Source: Blastopirellula retiformator (GTDB taxonomy: Bacteria > Planctomycetota > Planctomycetia > Pirellulales > Pirellulaceae). From it: 64,000 nt of DNA. The notes beneath the pieces were generated by a model that did no database searches, had not been told where the DNA came from, and saw only the letters and a list, made by a program, of their open reading frames with translations. The stretch spans positions 682,894-746,893 of the forward strand of contig NZ_SJPF01000004.1 in the NCBI RefSeq assembly GCF_007859755.1. The letters are read 5' to 3'. Made by a program: the position numbers and the translations under genes. Positions 1 through 11,665 of the stretch are shown here, in pieces (the first letter of the stretch is position 1; each line of letters begins with the position of its first letter).

Positions 1-51
1 CGCGCCATATCACACCGTACCCATGTGCCCACCACATCAGGAGAGCATCCG

Positions 52-1356
52 ATGCAATGCAAGGGAAATCTGCTAAGCCGACGTAACGCGCTAACGATTG
101 GCGCTATCGGCGGTCTTGGGCTGACGCTCAGCGACATGTTCCGCCTCCGTGAGGCCCGCGCTGAACTGAAACAATACGACAACATCGCCGCCAAGGCGAA
201 GAGCGTCATCCATATCTACCTGCCGGGTGGTATGGCTCAGCAAGAGTCGTTCGATCCCAAGCCGTACTCGCCGATCGAGTATCGCGGCGAAATGGGTACC
301 GTGAAGACGAACACCGGCGAATACTTCAGCGAGACCCTGAAGAAAACCGCGCAGGTTGCTGACAAGATCGCCGTCGTTCGCTCGTTGAGCCACGGCGAAG
401 CGGCCCACGAACGCGGCACGCACAACATGTTCACTGGCTACAAGCCGAGCCCGGCGCTGAACTATCCCTGCTTCGGCTCGGTCATCAGCCACGAGTACGG
501 TCCGCAAAACAACCTGCCGCCGTACGTCTGCATTCCGAAGCAGCCGAACGAATTCGCCGGCACCGGTTACCTCAGCTCGTCGTTCGCTCCGTTCAGCTTG
601 GGCAGCGATCCGGCCTCGGGCGGCTTCAAGGTCCGCGACCTGAGCCTGCCGGGCAACGTCGACGAGAATCGGTTCTCGCGTCGCCGTTCGGCCCTGGATG
701 CGGTCAACGACTACTTCAAACACAAGAACGAATCGGACGCGGTCGTCGCGATGGATACGTTCTACGATCGCGCTTATAGCCTGATCAGCGCTCCGGAAGC
801 TCGCGAAGCGTTCAACATCGACGCCGAAGACGCCAAGGTCCGCGACGAGTATGGTCGCAATCAGGCCGGTCAGCGAATGTTGATGGCCCGTCGTCTGGTC
901 GCCGCCGGCGTCCGCATGGTCACATTGACCTATGGCGGCTGGGACATGCACAACAACATCAGCACCAGCATGCGTCGCACGATGCCCGACTTCGATCAGG
1001 CCTACGCCACGCTGATCCGCGACCTCGATCGCAACGGCCTGTTGGACGAAACCTTGGTCATGGTCTCCTCCGAATTTGGTCGTACGCCGAAGGTCAACAA
1101 AGACGCCGGTCGCGACCACTGGCCGAAGGTTTTCAGCGTCGCCCTGGCCGGCGGCGGCATCCAAGGGGGTCAGATCTACGGTTCGTCCAACGCGACGGCC
1201 AGCGAACCGGAAACCGATCCGGTCTCGCCGCAAGACCTGGCCACCACGATGTACCACCTGATGGGCATCGTCGCCGACAAAGAACTGATGGCCCCCGGCG
1301 ATCGTCCGATCGAAATCGTCGACGGCGGTAAGGTCGTCAAAGGCCTGTTGGCCTAA
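52..1356 (+). CDS. DUF1501 domain-containing secreted protein
   Basis: DUF1501 family protein of about 434 residues, related to the alkaline phosphatase/sulfatase fold; its biochemical role is not established. The N-terminus has an Arg-Arg pair followed by a hydrophobic stretch (SRRNALTIGAIGGLGLTLSD), suggesting Tat-type export. Family stretches are visible: HIYLPGGMAQQESFDPKP near the start, VRSLSHGEAAHERG, and the C-terminal SSEFGRTPKVN and GRDHWPKVF. I chose the ATG at 52 because AGGAG lies about 8 bases upstream; an in-frame GTG at 25 would add nine residues. It is the first gene of a four-gene plus-strand cluster with a PPC protein, a DUF1549/DUF1553 protein and a cytochrome-WD40 protein. 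Family assignment is sure, function is not. Confidence 0.93.
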   Translation: MQCKGNLLSRRNALTIGAIGGLGLTLSDMFRLREARAELKQYDNIAAKAKSVIHIYLPGGMAQQESFDPKPYSPIEYRGEMGTVKTNTGEYFSETLKKTAQVADKIAVVRSLSHGEAAHERGTHNMFTGYKPSPALNYPCFGSVISHEYGPQNNLPPYVCIPKQPNEFAGTGYLSSSFAPFSLGSDPASGGFKVRDLSLPGNVDENRFSRRRSALDAVNDYFKHKNESDAVVAMDTFYDRAYSLISAPEAREAFNIDAEDAKVRDEYGRNQAGQRMLMARRLVAAGVRMVTLTYGGWDMHNNISTSMRRTMPDFDQAYATLIRDLDRNGLLDETLVMVSSEFGRTPKVNKDAGRDHWPKVFSVALAGGGIQGGQIYGSSNATASEPETDPVSPQDLATTMYHLMGIVADKELMAPGDRPIEIVDGGKVVKGLLA

Positions 1357-1578
1357 TAATCCGACTCGCTGGCCTAACCGTTACGGCCTGCCGGCGTGGT
1401 TGATCAAGAAACATGTCGGCGCGGCGGACTCTGCAAAGTCGCCTCGCCGCGTGATTATGCTGAGTTTCGCATCCCGGCGTGTGCTCTCGCTCCTCAGGCG
1501 CGCCGCGAAGTTGGAGGCGTCGCCTCCCCCCCAATCCCGCCTTTACCATCGCGAACATCCTCCTTCAGAAGGTTGAAG

Positions 1579-4008
1579 ATGAATCGCCATCGACTTTTAG
1601 CGATCGCTATTTGCCTCGTCTCGGCCTCCGTCCTCTCTGCGGCCGAACCTCAATTCAGCTCGATTTCGCCCGTCGGCATGCAGCGCGGAACCGAAATCGA
1701 AGTCAACCTGCGCGGCGATCGCCTGCAGGACTTCAACGACCTGGTCTTCTACACCCCTGGGCTGTCGCTCAAAGAAATCAAGCCGGTCGAAGACAAAGAC
1801 AAAGCGAAGAAAGCGGTCGCCGTTATCGTGGCCGATTCCAACTGCCGACTCGGCATGCATGCGATTCGCCTGCGTACCGATTCCGGCGTCTCCAACATGC
1901 GAACGTTCTACGTTGGCGCGATGCCGGAGATTCAAGAGAAAGAGCCGAACAGCGATTTCGCCGAGCCGCAAGCGATCGACATGAACGTGGTCGTCAACGG
2001 CGTCGTGCAAAACGAGGACGAAGACTTCTTTGTCGTCGAGGTGAAAAAGGGACAGCGCATCGTCGCCGAGTTGGAAGGGCTGCGAATCGGCCGGACCAAC
2101 TACGATCCCTACGTGGCGATTTTGAACGAACAACGCTTTGAACTGGCCCGCAGCGACGACTCGCCGTTGCTTTATCAAGACTGCACCTGCTCGCTGATCG
2201 CCCCGGCTGACGGCCGCTACATCGTGCAAGTTCGTGAGAGCAGCTATGGCGGCAACGGCGCGGCGAGTTATCGCCTGCACGTTGGCGAATTTCCTCGCCC
2301 GCTGGGAGTCTATCCCGCTGGCGGTCGCCCCGGCGAAGAAGTCGAAATCACGCTGGTCGGCGATATCGGCGGCGAAACCAAGACCCGCGTCAAGCTTCCC
2401 GACGCCCCCGGCGTCTTTGAGTTCTTCGCCCAAACCGAACAAGGAATCGCTCCTTCACCCAACCGCATGCGAGTGATCGATATTCCAAGCGCCCTGGAAG
2501 CCGAACCGAATGACGACCGCACCAAGGCGACCGCCATGGAAGCGCCCGGCGCCGCCAACGGCGTGATCAGCGACAAGGGAGATGTCGACTACTTCAAGTT
2601 CACCGCCAAGAAGGGGGAAAACTACGACGTTCGCGTCTATGCCCGCGAACCGCTCCGTTCTCCGCTTGATCCGGTCCTCAACGTTTACAACGCGAAAGGC
2701 GGCAGCGTGGGCGGCAACGACGACTCTGGCGGACCTGACAGTTACTATCGCCTGAAGGTTCCGGAAGATGGCGAGTACTTCGTCCGCGTCATTGATCACC
2801 TGTCGAAGGGTGGCCCCGACTTCATCTACCGCGTCGAAGTGACCCCCGTCGCCCCCGCGCTGACGATGGGCATTCCCGAAAAACGTCGTTACTTCTCCCA
2901 TGTCGCCGAAGTGCCGCAAGACAACCACTACGCGTTGTTGTTGAGCGCCAAACGCGAGAACTGGGGGGGCGACCTGAAGACCGAACTGAGCGATCTTCCC
3001 GAGGGCGTTGAATACGAAATCTTGGAGATGAAGGGGAATCAAACGACCGTCCCCGTCCTGTTCAAAGCGAAGGCCGACGCCAAGCTGGCCGGCGCGCTGG
3101 TCAACGTCACCGCCAAGCCGGTCGACGAAAAAGTGAACGTCACCGGCGGCATCAACCAGCGCACGTTGCTGGTCCGCGGCCGGAACAACTCCGACGTTTG
3201 GGGGCACAACGCCGATCGCATGACGCTGGCGGTCACCGAAAAGGTCCCCTTCAAGCTCGAGATCATCGAGCCCAAGGCGCCGATCGTTCGTAACGGCTCG
3301 ATGTCGCTGAAGGTCAAAGCGATTCGCGAGGAAGGGTTCGACGCCGACATCTCGCTCCGCATGCTCTACAACCCATCCGGCATCGGCTCGTCCCGTTCGA
3401 TCAAAATCGAGAAAGGGAAAGACGAGGCCGAGATTCCGCTGACCGCCAATGGCGGCGCTGAAATCGGCGACTGGAAGATCTGCGTCATTGGCCGCGCCGG
3501 CTACAAGTCGGGCGCCGTCGAAGTGGCGACGCCGTTCGCGACGCTCAGCATCTCGGATCGTTTCTTCGACTTCGCCTTTGCCAAGACGGCGATGGAGCAG
3601 GGGACCGACCTGCAATACGTCATCGAAGTGACCAAGAAGATTGACTTTGACGGTCCGGCTGAAGTCGAACTGCTGGGCCTTCCCAATGGCGCCACTGCCG
3701 AGAAGATCGAGATCACCAAAGATTCGACGCAAGCGGTCTTCACCGTCAAAGCGACCCCCGAAACCAAACAGGGGCGTCACAAGTCGATCATGGCTCGCGC
3801 GATCATCATGAAGAACGACGAGCCGATCACGCACACGCTGGGATCGGGCGAAATCCGGGTCGACAAGCCGCGGCCGAAAGTCGTGGAAGCGCCCAAGAAA
3901 GAAGAACCCAAGAAAAAAGAAGAGGCGAAAAAGGAAGCTCCGCCCAAGCCGCTCAGCCGACTGGAGCAGCTGCGAGCCGCCAAGGAAGCGGCCCAAGCCG
4001 GCAAGTAG
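1579..4008 (+). CDS. Secreted protein with PPC (pre-peptidase C-terminal) domains
   Basis: About 809 residues, starting MNRHRLLAIAICLVSASVLSA, a clear signal peptide. The start at 1579 is preferred over an open frame reaching 1396 because the extra 61 residues are basic and unstructured while the signal peptide begins here. Two PPC-like beta-sandwich modules are recognisable by the pattern EPN(S/D)D...ngvi...D.Dyf.f...kG, at about residues 115-215 and 300-400. The C-terminus is a Lys/Glu/Pro-rich tail (KKEEPKKKEEAKKEAPPK). No peptidase domain is seen, so it is probably a surface or periplasmic binding/structural protein. It lies between the DUF1501 gene and the DUF1549/DUF1553 gene, a grouping frequent in planctomycetes. 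Confidence 0.88.
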   Translation: MNRHRLLAIAICLVSASVLSAAEPQFSSISPVGMQRGTEIEVNLRGDRLQDFNDLVFYTPGLSLKEIKPVEDKDKAKKAVAVIVADSNCRLGMHAIRLRTDSGVSNMRTFYVGAMPEIQEKEPNSDFAEPQAIDMNVVVNGVVQNEDEDFFVVEVKKGQRIVAELEGLRIGRTNYDPYVAILNEQRFELARSDDSPLLYQDCTCSLIAPADGRYIVQVRESSYGGNGAASYRLHVGEFPRPLGVYPAGGRPGEEVEITLVGDIGGETKTRVKLPDAPGVFEFFAQTEQGIAPSPNRMRVIDIPSALEAEPNDDRTKATAMEAPGAANGVISDKGDVDYFKFTAKKGENYDVRVYAREPLRSPLDPVLNVYNAKGGSVGGNDDSGGPDSYYRLKVPEDGEYFVRVIDHLSKGGPDFIYRVEVTPVAPALTMGIPEKRRYFSHVAEVPQDNHYALLLSAKRENWGGDLKTELSDLPEGVEYEILEMKGNQTTVPVLFKAKADAKLAGALVNVTAKPVDEKVNVTGGINQRTLLVRGRNNSDVWGHNADRMTLAVTEKVPFKLEIIEPKAPIVRNGSMSLKVKAIREEGFDADISLRMLYNPSGIGSSRSIKIEKGKDEAEIPLTANGGAEIGDWKICVIGRAGYKSGAVEVATPFATLSISDRFFDFAFAKTAMEQGTDLQYVIEVTKKIDFDGPAEVELLGLPNGATAEKIEITKDSTQAVFTVKATPETKQGRHKSIMARAIIMKNDEPITHTLGSGEIRVDKPRPKVVEAPKKEEPKKKEEAKKEAPPKPLSRLEQLRAAKEAAQAGK

Positions 4009-4080
4009 TTTCCTGTTTCCTCAACCCAATACCTTCCGCCTTCCCCCCTGGAAGCGAAAAGCATAGCTAGGAGAACTGCT

Positions 4081-6516
<2,436 letters not shown>

Positions 6517-6599
6517 GTCGTGATATCGCTACGAGCGGCGACGGTTAGTCGCCGCTTCTCGCTATTTCCCGCCTCGCTTCCCCCCGACGTTAATCCGCC

Positions 6600-9137
6600 A
6601 TGAACAAAATCTCGACGATCGCGATGTTGCTGTTGGGCGCCGCTCCGCTGGCCGCTCAAGAGAAACCAGCTACCGCCAAGGTCACCTACGACGACCAGAT
6701 CCGGGCGATCTTCCGCGAGCATTGCTTCACTTGCCACAACCAGGGAGAAGCGAAGGGTGGTCTCGCCCTCGATTCGTTCGGCAAGACGATGGAAGGGGGC
6801 TCCAGCGGCGGCGTCATTGAGCCGCAAGACATCGAAAGCTCGCGTTTGTGGGACTTGGTCGCGCATATCGACACGCCGATCATGCCCCCCAACCAAGACA
6901 AGCTGCCGGCGGCGAAACTTGACCTGATCAAGACCTGGATCGAAACCGGCGCCTTGGAAAACAGCGGGTCGGTCGCCAAGAAATCGAACAAGCCCAGCCT
7001 GAAGATGGCCGGCCCCACGACCACCGGCAAACCGGAAGGTCCGGCCGCGATGCCCGAGAACGTTTGGCGTCAGCCGGTCGTTTACACCGATCGCGCCGCC
7101 GCTGTTTCGGCGATCACCACCAGCCCCTGGGCGCCGTTGGCCGCGATTGCCGGTCACAAGCAAATCTCGCTCTACAACACCGACAGCGGTGAGTTGCTGG
7201 GAGTGCTTCCGTACCCCGAAGGAACTCCGTACATCCTCCGCTTTAGCCGCAACGGCGATTTGCTGATGGCTGGGGGCGGTCGCGGGGGGCACTCTGGTTC
7301 AGTCGTGCTGTACGAAGTGCGAACGGGTAAGCGTCTGATGTCGCTGGGGGATGAACTCGACGTTGTTCTGGCCGCCGACATTAATCCGAGCCTGACCCGC
7401 GTCGCCCTGGCTGGGCCGCAGCGGATCATTCGCATCTACTCGACCGAGGATGGCTCACTGCTGCACGAGATCAAGAAGCACACCGATTGGGTGACCGCCC
7501 TGGAGTACAGCCCGGACGGGGTTCTGCTCGCTTCCGGCGATCGCTCCAACGGCCTCTTCGTTTGGGAGGCGGACGCCGCTCAAGAGTATCTAAACCTGCA
7601 AGGCCACAAGGGTCCGATCACCGCCGTCAGCTGGCGTGGCGACTCCAACGTCTTGGCTTCGGCCAGCGAAGACCGATCGGTCAAGCTGTGGGAAATGAAC
7701 GAAGGGAAAGCGATCAAATCGTTCAACGCCCATGGCGGCGGAACCGAGACGGTCCGCTTTGGCCAGGATGGTCGCTTGGCGACGGCTGGTCGCGACCGAG
7801 TCGCCAAGGTCTTCAGCGCCGACGGCAAAGAAGAAAAGAAGACGCCCGGCTTTAGCGACATCGCCCTGGAAGCGACATTGACCTATGACGGCAAGCGTCT
7901 GATCGCCGGCGACTGGACCGGTACGGTGCGGATGTGGGACCTGGAAAAAATGGAAGAAGTGGCCCAGTTGCCGCCGAATCCGCCGACCTACGACATGCAA
8001 GTCGCCGCCCTGCAAACCGCCGCCACCGCCGCCAAAGCGAAAGCGGATGAATCGGCCGCGCAACTTGCCGCCGCCGACAAGTCGGTCGCCGGCAAGAAGG
8101 CGCAGCAAACCGCCAACGCCGAAACGATCGCCCGTCTGCAAAAGGAAGTGGCCGACCTGGCCGCCAACACCAAGCAAGCGGACGGCGATAAGAACGCCCA
8201 AATCGCGGCGATCAAACAGAACGACGCCAAACGCAAGTCGCTCGAAGGCGCCATCAACAAGCAAGACCAAGGGCTCGCGCAAGCGACCAAGCAATTGCGG
8301 TCGGCCCAAGGCGCCGAAAAGAACGCCTCGGCTCAACGGACCAAGCGACAAGGCGAACTGAAAAACGCCCAGTCGCAATTGGCCAGCGCGTCGAAGTCGC
8401 TGGAAGCCGCCCAGCAAAAGGAAGCGGCCGCCAAGGCCGAAGCGGCCCAAGCCAGCGAAGCTGCGACCAAAGCCGCCGCCGCGCTGAAGTCGACCGAAGA
8501 GCAACTCGCCTCGGCCGCCGAAGGCGACAAAGAAGCGCTGACGCAACAGGTCGCCGAAAATCGTAAGTCGGCCGACGCCGCCAAGACCGCCGCCGACCAG
8601 GCCGCTGAAAAAGCGACCGCCGCCGCCGCGGAAGTCGCCAAGCAGGCCAAAGAAGCGGAAGCCAAATCGGCCGCCGTTAAACAGCTGGAACAACTGGTCG
8701 CCAAGGACGACGCGGAAGTGAAGAAGCAGGCCGCCGAAGCGAAGCGTCTCGACGGGGAACGCCAACAGAAAGCGAAAGCCGTCGCCAAGTCGAAGGCCGA
8801 GCGGGAAACGGTCAAGAAAGCGATCGCCGACGCTCAAGCCAAGCAGAAGCAACTGGAAGCCGCGATCGCCAACTACGGCAAAGAGACGCAAAAGCGTCAG
8901 GCCGAGATTAAGAAGGCCGAAGAAGCGAAAGGCAAACTAGCGACCGAATTGGCCCAGCTCGAAAAGCAGAAGAGCGAAAAAGCGTCTGCCGCCGAAGCCG
9001 CTAAGAAGTCGTTGGCCGCCGCCGAAGCTTCGTTGGCTCAGCGAAAGAAGGAAGCGGCCGACTTCGCCGCTCAACCGCAACAGGTTTCGGCCGAAGCGAA
9101 GCCGTCGGAGACGCAGGTTTCTGACAACGTCAACTAA
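6600..9137 (+). CDS. Cytochrome c-type / WD40 repeat / coiled-coil secreted protein
   Basis: 845 residues. A signal peptide (1-19) is followed by a planctomycete-type cytochrome c domain with one CXXCH (C42, C45, H46; CFTCH) and the usual downstream KGGLALDS and IMPP stretches. WD40 repeats run from about 160 to 455 (for example SASEDRSVKLWEMN and GTVRMWDLEKME). From about 461 to 830 it is an Ala/Lys/Glu/Gln-rich coiled coil without Pro. This order suggests an exported heme protein anchored to a beta-propeller and a long rod. It ends the four-gene cluster, and its TAA overlaps the left edge of a dispersed repeat copy. The coiled-coil codons are GC-rich and produce long spurious antisense frames. 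Confidence 0.9.
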   Translation: MNKISTIAMLLLGAAPLAAQEKPATAKVTYDDQIRAIFREHCFTCHNQGEAKGGLALDSFGKTMEGGSSGGVIEPQDIESSRLWDLVAHIDTPIMPPNQDKLPAAKLDLIKTWIETGALENSGSVAKKSNKPSLKMAGPTTTGKPEGPAAMPENVWRQPVVYTDRAAAVSAITTSPWAPLAAIAGHKQISLYNTDSGELLGVLPYPEGTPYILRFSRNGDLLMAGGGRGGHSGSVVLYEVRTGKRLMSLGDELDVVLAADINPSLTRVALAGPQRIIRIYSTEDGSLLHEIKKHTDWVTALEYSPDGVLLASGDRSNGLFVWEADAAQEYLNLQGHKGPITAVSWRGDSNVLASASEDRSVKLWEMNEGKAIKSFNAHGGGTETVRFGQDGRLATAGRDRVAKVFSADGKEEKKTPGFSDIALEATLTYDGKRLIAGDWTGTVRMWDLEKMEEVAQLPPNPPTYDMQVAALQTAATAAKAKADESAAQLAAADKSVAGKKAQQTANAETIARLQKEVADLAANTKQADGDKNAQIAAIKQNDAKRKSLEGAINKQDQGLAQATKQLRSAQGAEKNASAQRTKRQGELKNAQSQLASASKSLEAAQQKEAAAKAEAAQASEAATKAAAALKSTEEQLASAAEGDKEALTQQVAENRKSADAAKTAADQAAEKATAAAAEVAKQAKEAEAKSAAVKQLEQLVAKDDAEVKKQAAEAKRLDGERQQKAKAVAKSKAERETVKKAIADAQAKQKQLEAAIANYGKETQKRQAEIKKAEEAKGKLATELAQLEKQKSEKASAAEAAKKSLAAAEASLAQRKKEAADFAAQPQQVSAEAKPSETQVSDNVN

Positions 9138-9210
9138 CTGCCTGTTACGTCGCTATTTTGGGATCGCATCCCTGCGATCCAGCAGCCCGTTGAGAAAATC
9201 AACGGACTGC
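9136..9210 (+). repeat. Dispersed four-hairpin repeat, copy A (internally deleted)
   Basis: Shortened copy of the roughly 155-bp family described in the findings. The left end (TAACTGCCTGTT) joins directly to the middle (ACGTCGCTATTTTGGGATCG), so about 75 bases containing the first hairpin and half of the second are missing. The GATCGCA...TGCGATC hairpin and the last hairpin remain. It lies between the convergent WD40 gene and the aldolase gene. Confidence 0.85.
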
Positions 9211-9287
9211 GAAAGACGGTCGCAACCAGACGATTCAGGACGCAGGAGAAGGCGCCCCAGCGGTTCCTTGCTCCTGGTCGTTTCTTG

Positions 9288-10085
9288 CTAGTAGGCGACG
9301 ACGCTTTCCGTGTCCTGATCGGGACGCAGTTTCTGTAGCGTCGCTTCCGCCTCGACCGCCATCATTCGCACGTCGCTACCGACGGCAATGAACTGCATCC
9401 CTTGTTCGGCCCGCGACAGCGCCTGCTCGGCGGTCAGCACATGCATCCCGGTCGGCGTGCCAACTTCTTTGCCGGTTGCAATCACTTGCTGAATCAGCGC
9501 TTCGTGGCCTTCCTTGGTCGGACTTGGATCTTTCACCGTTTTCATCTGCGCCCATAGATCATTCGGCCCAATGAAAATCGCGTCACAGCCCGGCAGGGCA
9601 TAGATCTCTTTCGCGTTGGCCACGCCGAGCGGACTTTCGGTCTGCAGCACGACCAGGATCTCATCGTTTGCGTGGGCGTAATATTCCTCTGGCGTGGCGT
9701 CGAAGTTCATCGAGTGCATCCCGCCCCCGACGCTGCGACTGCCCTGCGGCGGATACTTGGCGGCCGCGATCGCCGCTTTCGCTTGTTCCACCGTATCGAC
9801 CATCGGCACGACGATCCCCCAAGCCCCCGCGTCGAGCGCCCGCTTGATCAAGTCATGGTCGCCGCGCGGCACCCGGGCCAGCGGCACGCCGCCGGCGTCG
9901 GCAATGGCGCCAAACAGTATCGCCGCCTGGTTCCAGTCGATTGGCGAGTGCTCCATATCGAGCGTCAGCCAATCCCACGGCATGCGGGCCAGCGTCCGGG
10001 TCGCGTAATGGTCTCCCAGCGAGAGCCAGACGCCAAAGGTTGGCTCGCCGCTGTTCAGCTTCCGCTTAACCCGATTTGTACGCAT
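9288..10085 (-). CDS. HpcH/HpaI aldolase family protein
   Basis: 265 residues, normal for class II metal-dependent pyruvate/2-oxoacid aldolases of the HpcH/HpaI (2-dehydro-3-deoxyglucarate aldolase-like) family, which cleave 2-keto-3-deoxy acids or 4-hydroxy-2-oxo acids to pyruvate plus an aldehyde. Visible hallmarks are [12 protein letters not shown] near residue 40-50, the ARVPRGD loop (R71, R74), and metal ligands E150 (LQTESPLG) and D176 (FIGPNDL), 26 residues apart as is usual. There is no signal peptide, so it is cytosolic. The sugar acid used cannot be told from sequence. It is monocistronic here, divergent from the exported methyltransferase gene. Confidence 0.9.
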   Translation of the reverse strand: MRTNRVKRKLNSGEPTFGVWLSLGDHYATRTLARMPWDWLTLDMEHSPIDWNQAAILFGAIADAGGVPLARVPRGDHDLIKRALDAGAWGIVVPMVDTVEQAKAAIAAAKYPPQGSRSVGGGMHSMNFDATPEEYYAHANDEILVVLQTESPLGVANAKEIYALPGCDAIFIGPNDLWAQMKTVKDPSPTKEGHEALIQQVIATGKEVGTPTGMHVLTAEQALSRAEQGMQFIAVGSDVRMMAVEAEATLQKLRPDQDTESVVAY

Positions 10086-10241
10086 GATCGTTCCAGTCGC
10101 TACGATGGGAGGGAGGGGATACGAAAGTGTTTCACAATCGCCGGGGCGTCACAAGCGCAGGGTAGTTTTTCGGTGCAGAGTTGCCCAGTGGTATAATCGA
10201 ACATCGCCCCCAACCTCCTCACGCTTTCGAGGAACGCTTCC

Positions 10242-11456
10242 ATGCAACGTATTTTCTTGGCTCTTTTGCCATCGCTGCTGTTTGGCTGGCTAACCAGTCC
10301 GACTCTCGCCCAAGATCCCGCGGCCGTCGCTCGCAAGCAGATGGTCGACGAGGCGGTGATCGCCAATGGCGTCAAGGATCAGCGGGTGATCCAGTCGCTG
10401 CTCGACACGCCGCGGCACGAGTTCGTCGCGTACAAATATCGCTCGCAAGCCTATTACGACATGGCGCTGCCGATCGGGGGGCAGCAGACGATTTCCTCTC
10501 CGTTTATCGTCGCCTACATGACCGAGTCGCTCGAGCCGCAACCGGATGATAAGGTGCTGGAAATCGGAACCGGCAGCGGATTTCAGGCCGCCGTGCTGAG
10601 CCCGCTGGTGAAAGACGTCTACTCGATCGAGATCGTCCCAGAACTGGGCCGCAGCGCCGCACGCACCCTACGCCGGCTTGGCTACAACAACGTTCATACG
10701 AAGATCGGCGACGGATTCCAGGGCTGGGCCGAGCACGCCCCGTTCGACAAGATCATCGTCACCTGCTCGCCCGAGAAGCCGCCGCAACCGCTGATCGATC
10801 AGCTGCGCGAAGGAGGGCGGATGGTGATTCCCGTCGGTGAGCGCTATCAGCAGGTTCTTTACCTGTTTACGAAGCAGGATGGGAAACTCGTTTCCGAGGC
10901 GCTCCGCCCGACGCTGTTCGTCCCGATGACCGGCAAGGCGGAAGACAATCGCGAGGTCAAACCCGATCCGCTGCATCCGCAGGCCGCCAACGGCGACTTC
11001 GAGGCCGACCTGCAAGAGCATGGCCAGATGGAAGGCTGGTACTATCAGCGGCAATTTGAGTTGGTCAAGGATGGGGACGCCCCCCAAGGAGAACGGTACG
11101 TCCGCTTTCGCAACACCGATCTGGGACGGACGTCGATGGCGCTGCAAGGATTCGGCGTCGATGGCGAACATGTCCATCGGTTGCGGATCACGGGGTGGGT
11201 GAAAACGAAGGACATCGGACTGGGGCCTGACCGCCGTGAAGCGCCGATGATCGCCGTCACGTTCTATGATGCGGCCCGCCGCGACGTTGGCCGGGGCGTG
11301 GTCGGTCCCTTCTTGCGAGACACCGGTTGGCAGCAGATCGATGAGACCATTCGAGTCCCCCCAGTAGCCCGGGAAGCGCTGCTACGCATCGGGCTGTTTG
11401 GATCAACCGGCGAGGCTTGCTTCGACGACGTGAAAATGACCCCTCTTTTGGATTAA
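10242..11456 (+). CDS. pcm: Exported protein-L-isoaspartate O-methyltransferase with C-terminal domain
   Basis: 404 residues. Residues 1-24 form a signal peptide (LLPSLLFGWLTSPTLAQ). Residues 30-240 match PCMT, which methylates L-isoaspartyl residues with S-adenosylmethionine: the substrate loop GGQQTISSPFIVAYM, motif I LEIGTGSGFQAAVL and the downstream IVTCSPEKPPQPLIDQL are clear. The last 150 or so residues (from about 250) are not part of PCMT and look like a beta-sandwich (GDFEADLQEHGQMEGWYYQR...), possibly carbohydrate-binding. An exported PCMT is odd because the methyl donor is cytosolic. The fold is secure; the symbol only marks the family. Confidence 0.87.
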   Translation: MQRIFLALLPSLLFGWLTSPTLAQDPAAVARKQMVDEAVIANGVKDQRVIQSLLDTPRHEFVAYKYRSQAYYDMALPIGGQQTISSPFIVAYMTESLEPQPDDKVLEIGTGSGFQAAVLSPLVKDVYSIEIVPELGRSAARTLRRLGYNNVHTKIGDGFQGWAEHAPFDKIIVTCSPEKPPQPLIDQLREGGRMVIPVGERYQQVLYLFTKQDGKLVSEALRPTLFVPMTGKAEDNREVKPDPLHPQAANGDFEADLQEHGQMEGWYYQRQFELVKDGDAPQGERYVRFRNTDLGRTSMALQGFGVDGEHVHRLRITGWVKTKDIGLGPDRREAPMIAVTFYDAARRDVGRGVVGPFLRDTGWQQIDETIRVPPVAREALLRIGLFGSTGEACFDDVKMTPLLD

Positions 11457-11569
11457 TTTTCATTAACCTTCCGTAATACGGTCTTCAGCGGTGGCTTATG
11501 AAGAATCTGCACCAATTTGGCAGAGTTTCACAAGTCGTCAAATTTTGCCTATTCTGCTTGAACTCTAGT

Positions 11570-11620
11570 TAGAGCATGTTATGTTCGAGTGACAGCAGCT
11601 GGCGCCGCCAGCACGCTCTA
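11570..11620. repeat. Short inverted-repeat segment upstream of the TIGR03000 gene
   Basis: TAGAGC at the left and GCTCTA at the right frame about 50 bases that also hold a GCTGGC-GCC-GCCAGC hairpin and a small CTCTAGTTAGAG palindrome at the left edge. TTGAAC and TATGTT, 16 bases apart, lie across the left part and could be a sigma-70-type promoter. Both readings are weak. Confidence 0.3.
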
Positions 11621-11665
11621 CTGTCGGCAAGACGACGTTTTTAGACGCTCAGGAGATACAGCAAG

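Noticed and set aside
7590-8891. 433-codon minus-strand frame opposite the coiled-coil part of the WD40 gene
   Set aside because: Extremely Gly/Phe/Leu/Arg-rich translation, typical of the antisense of Ala/Lys/Glu codons.
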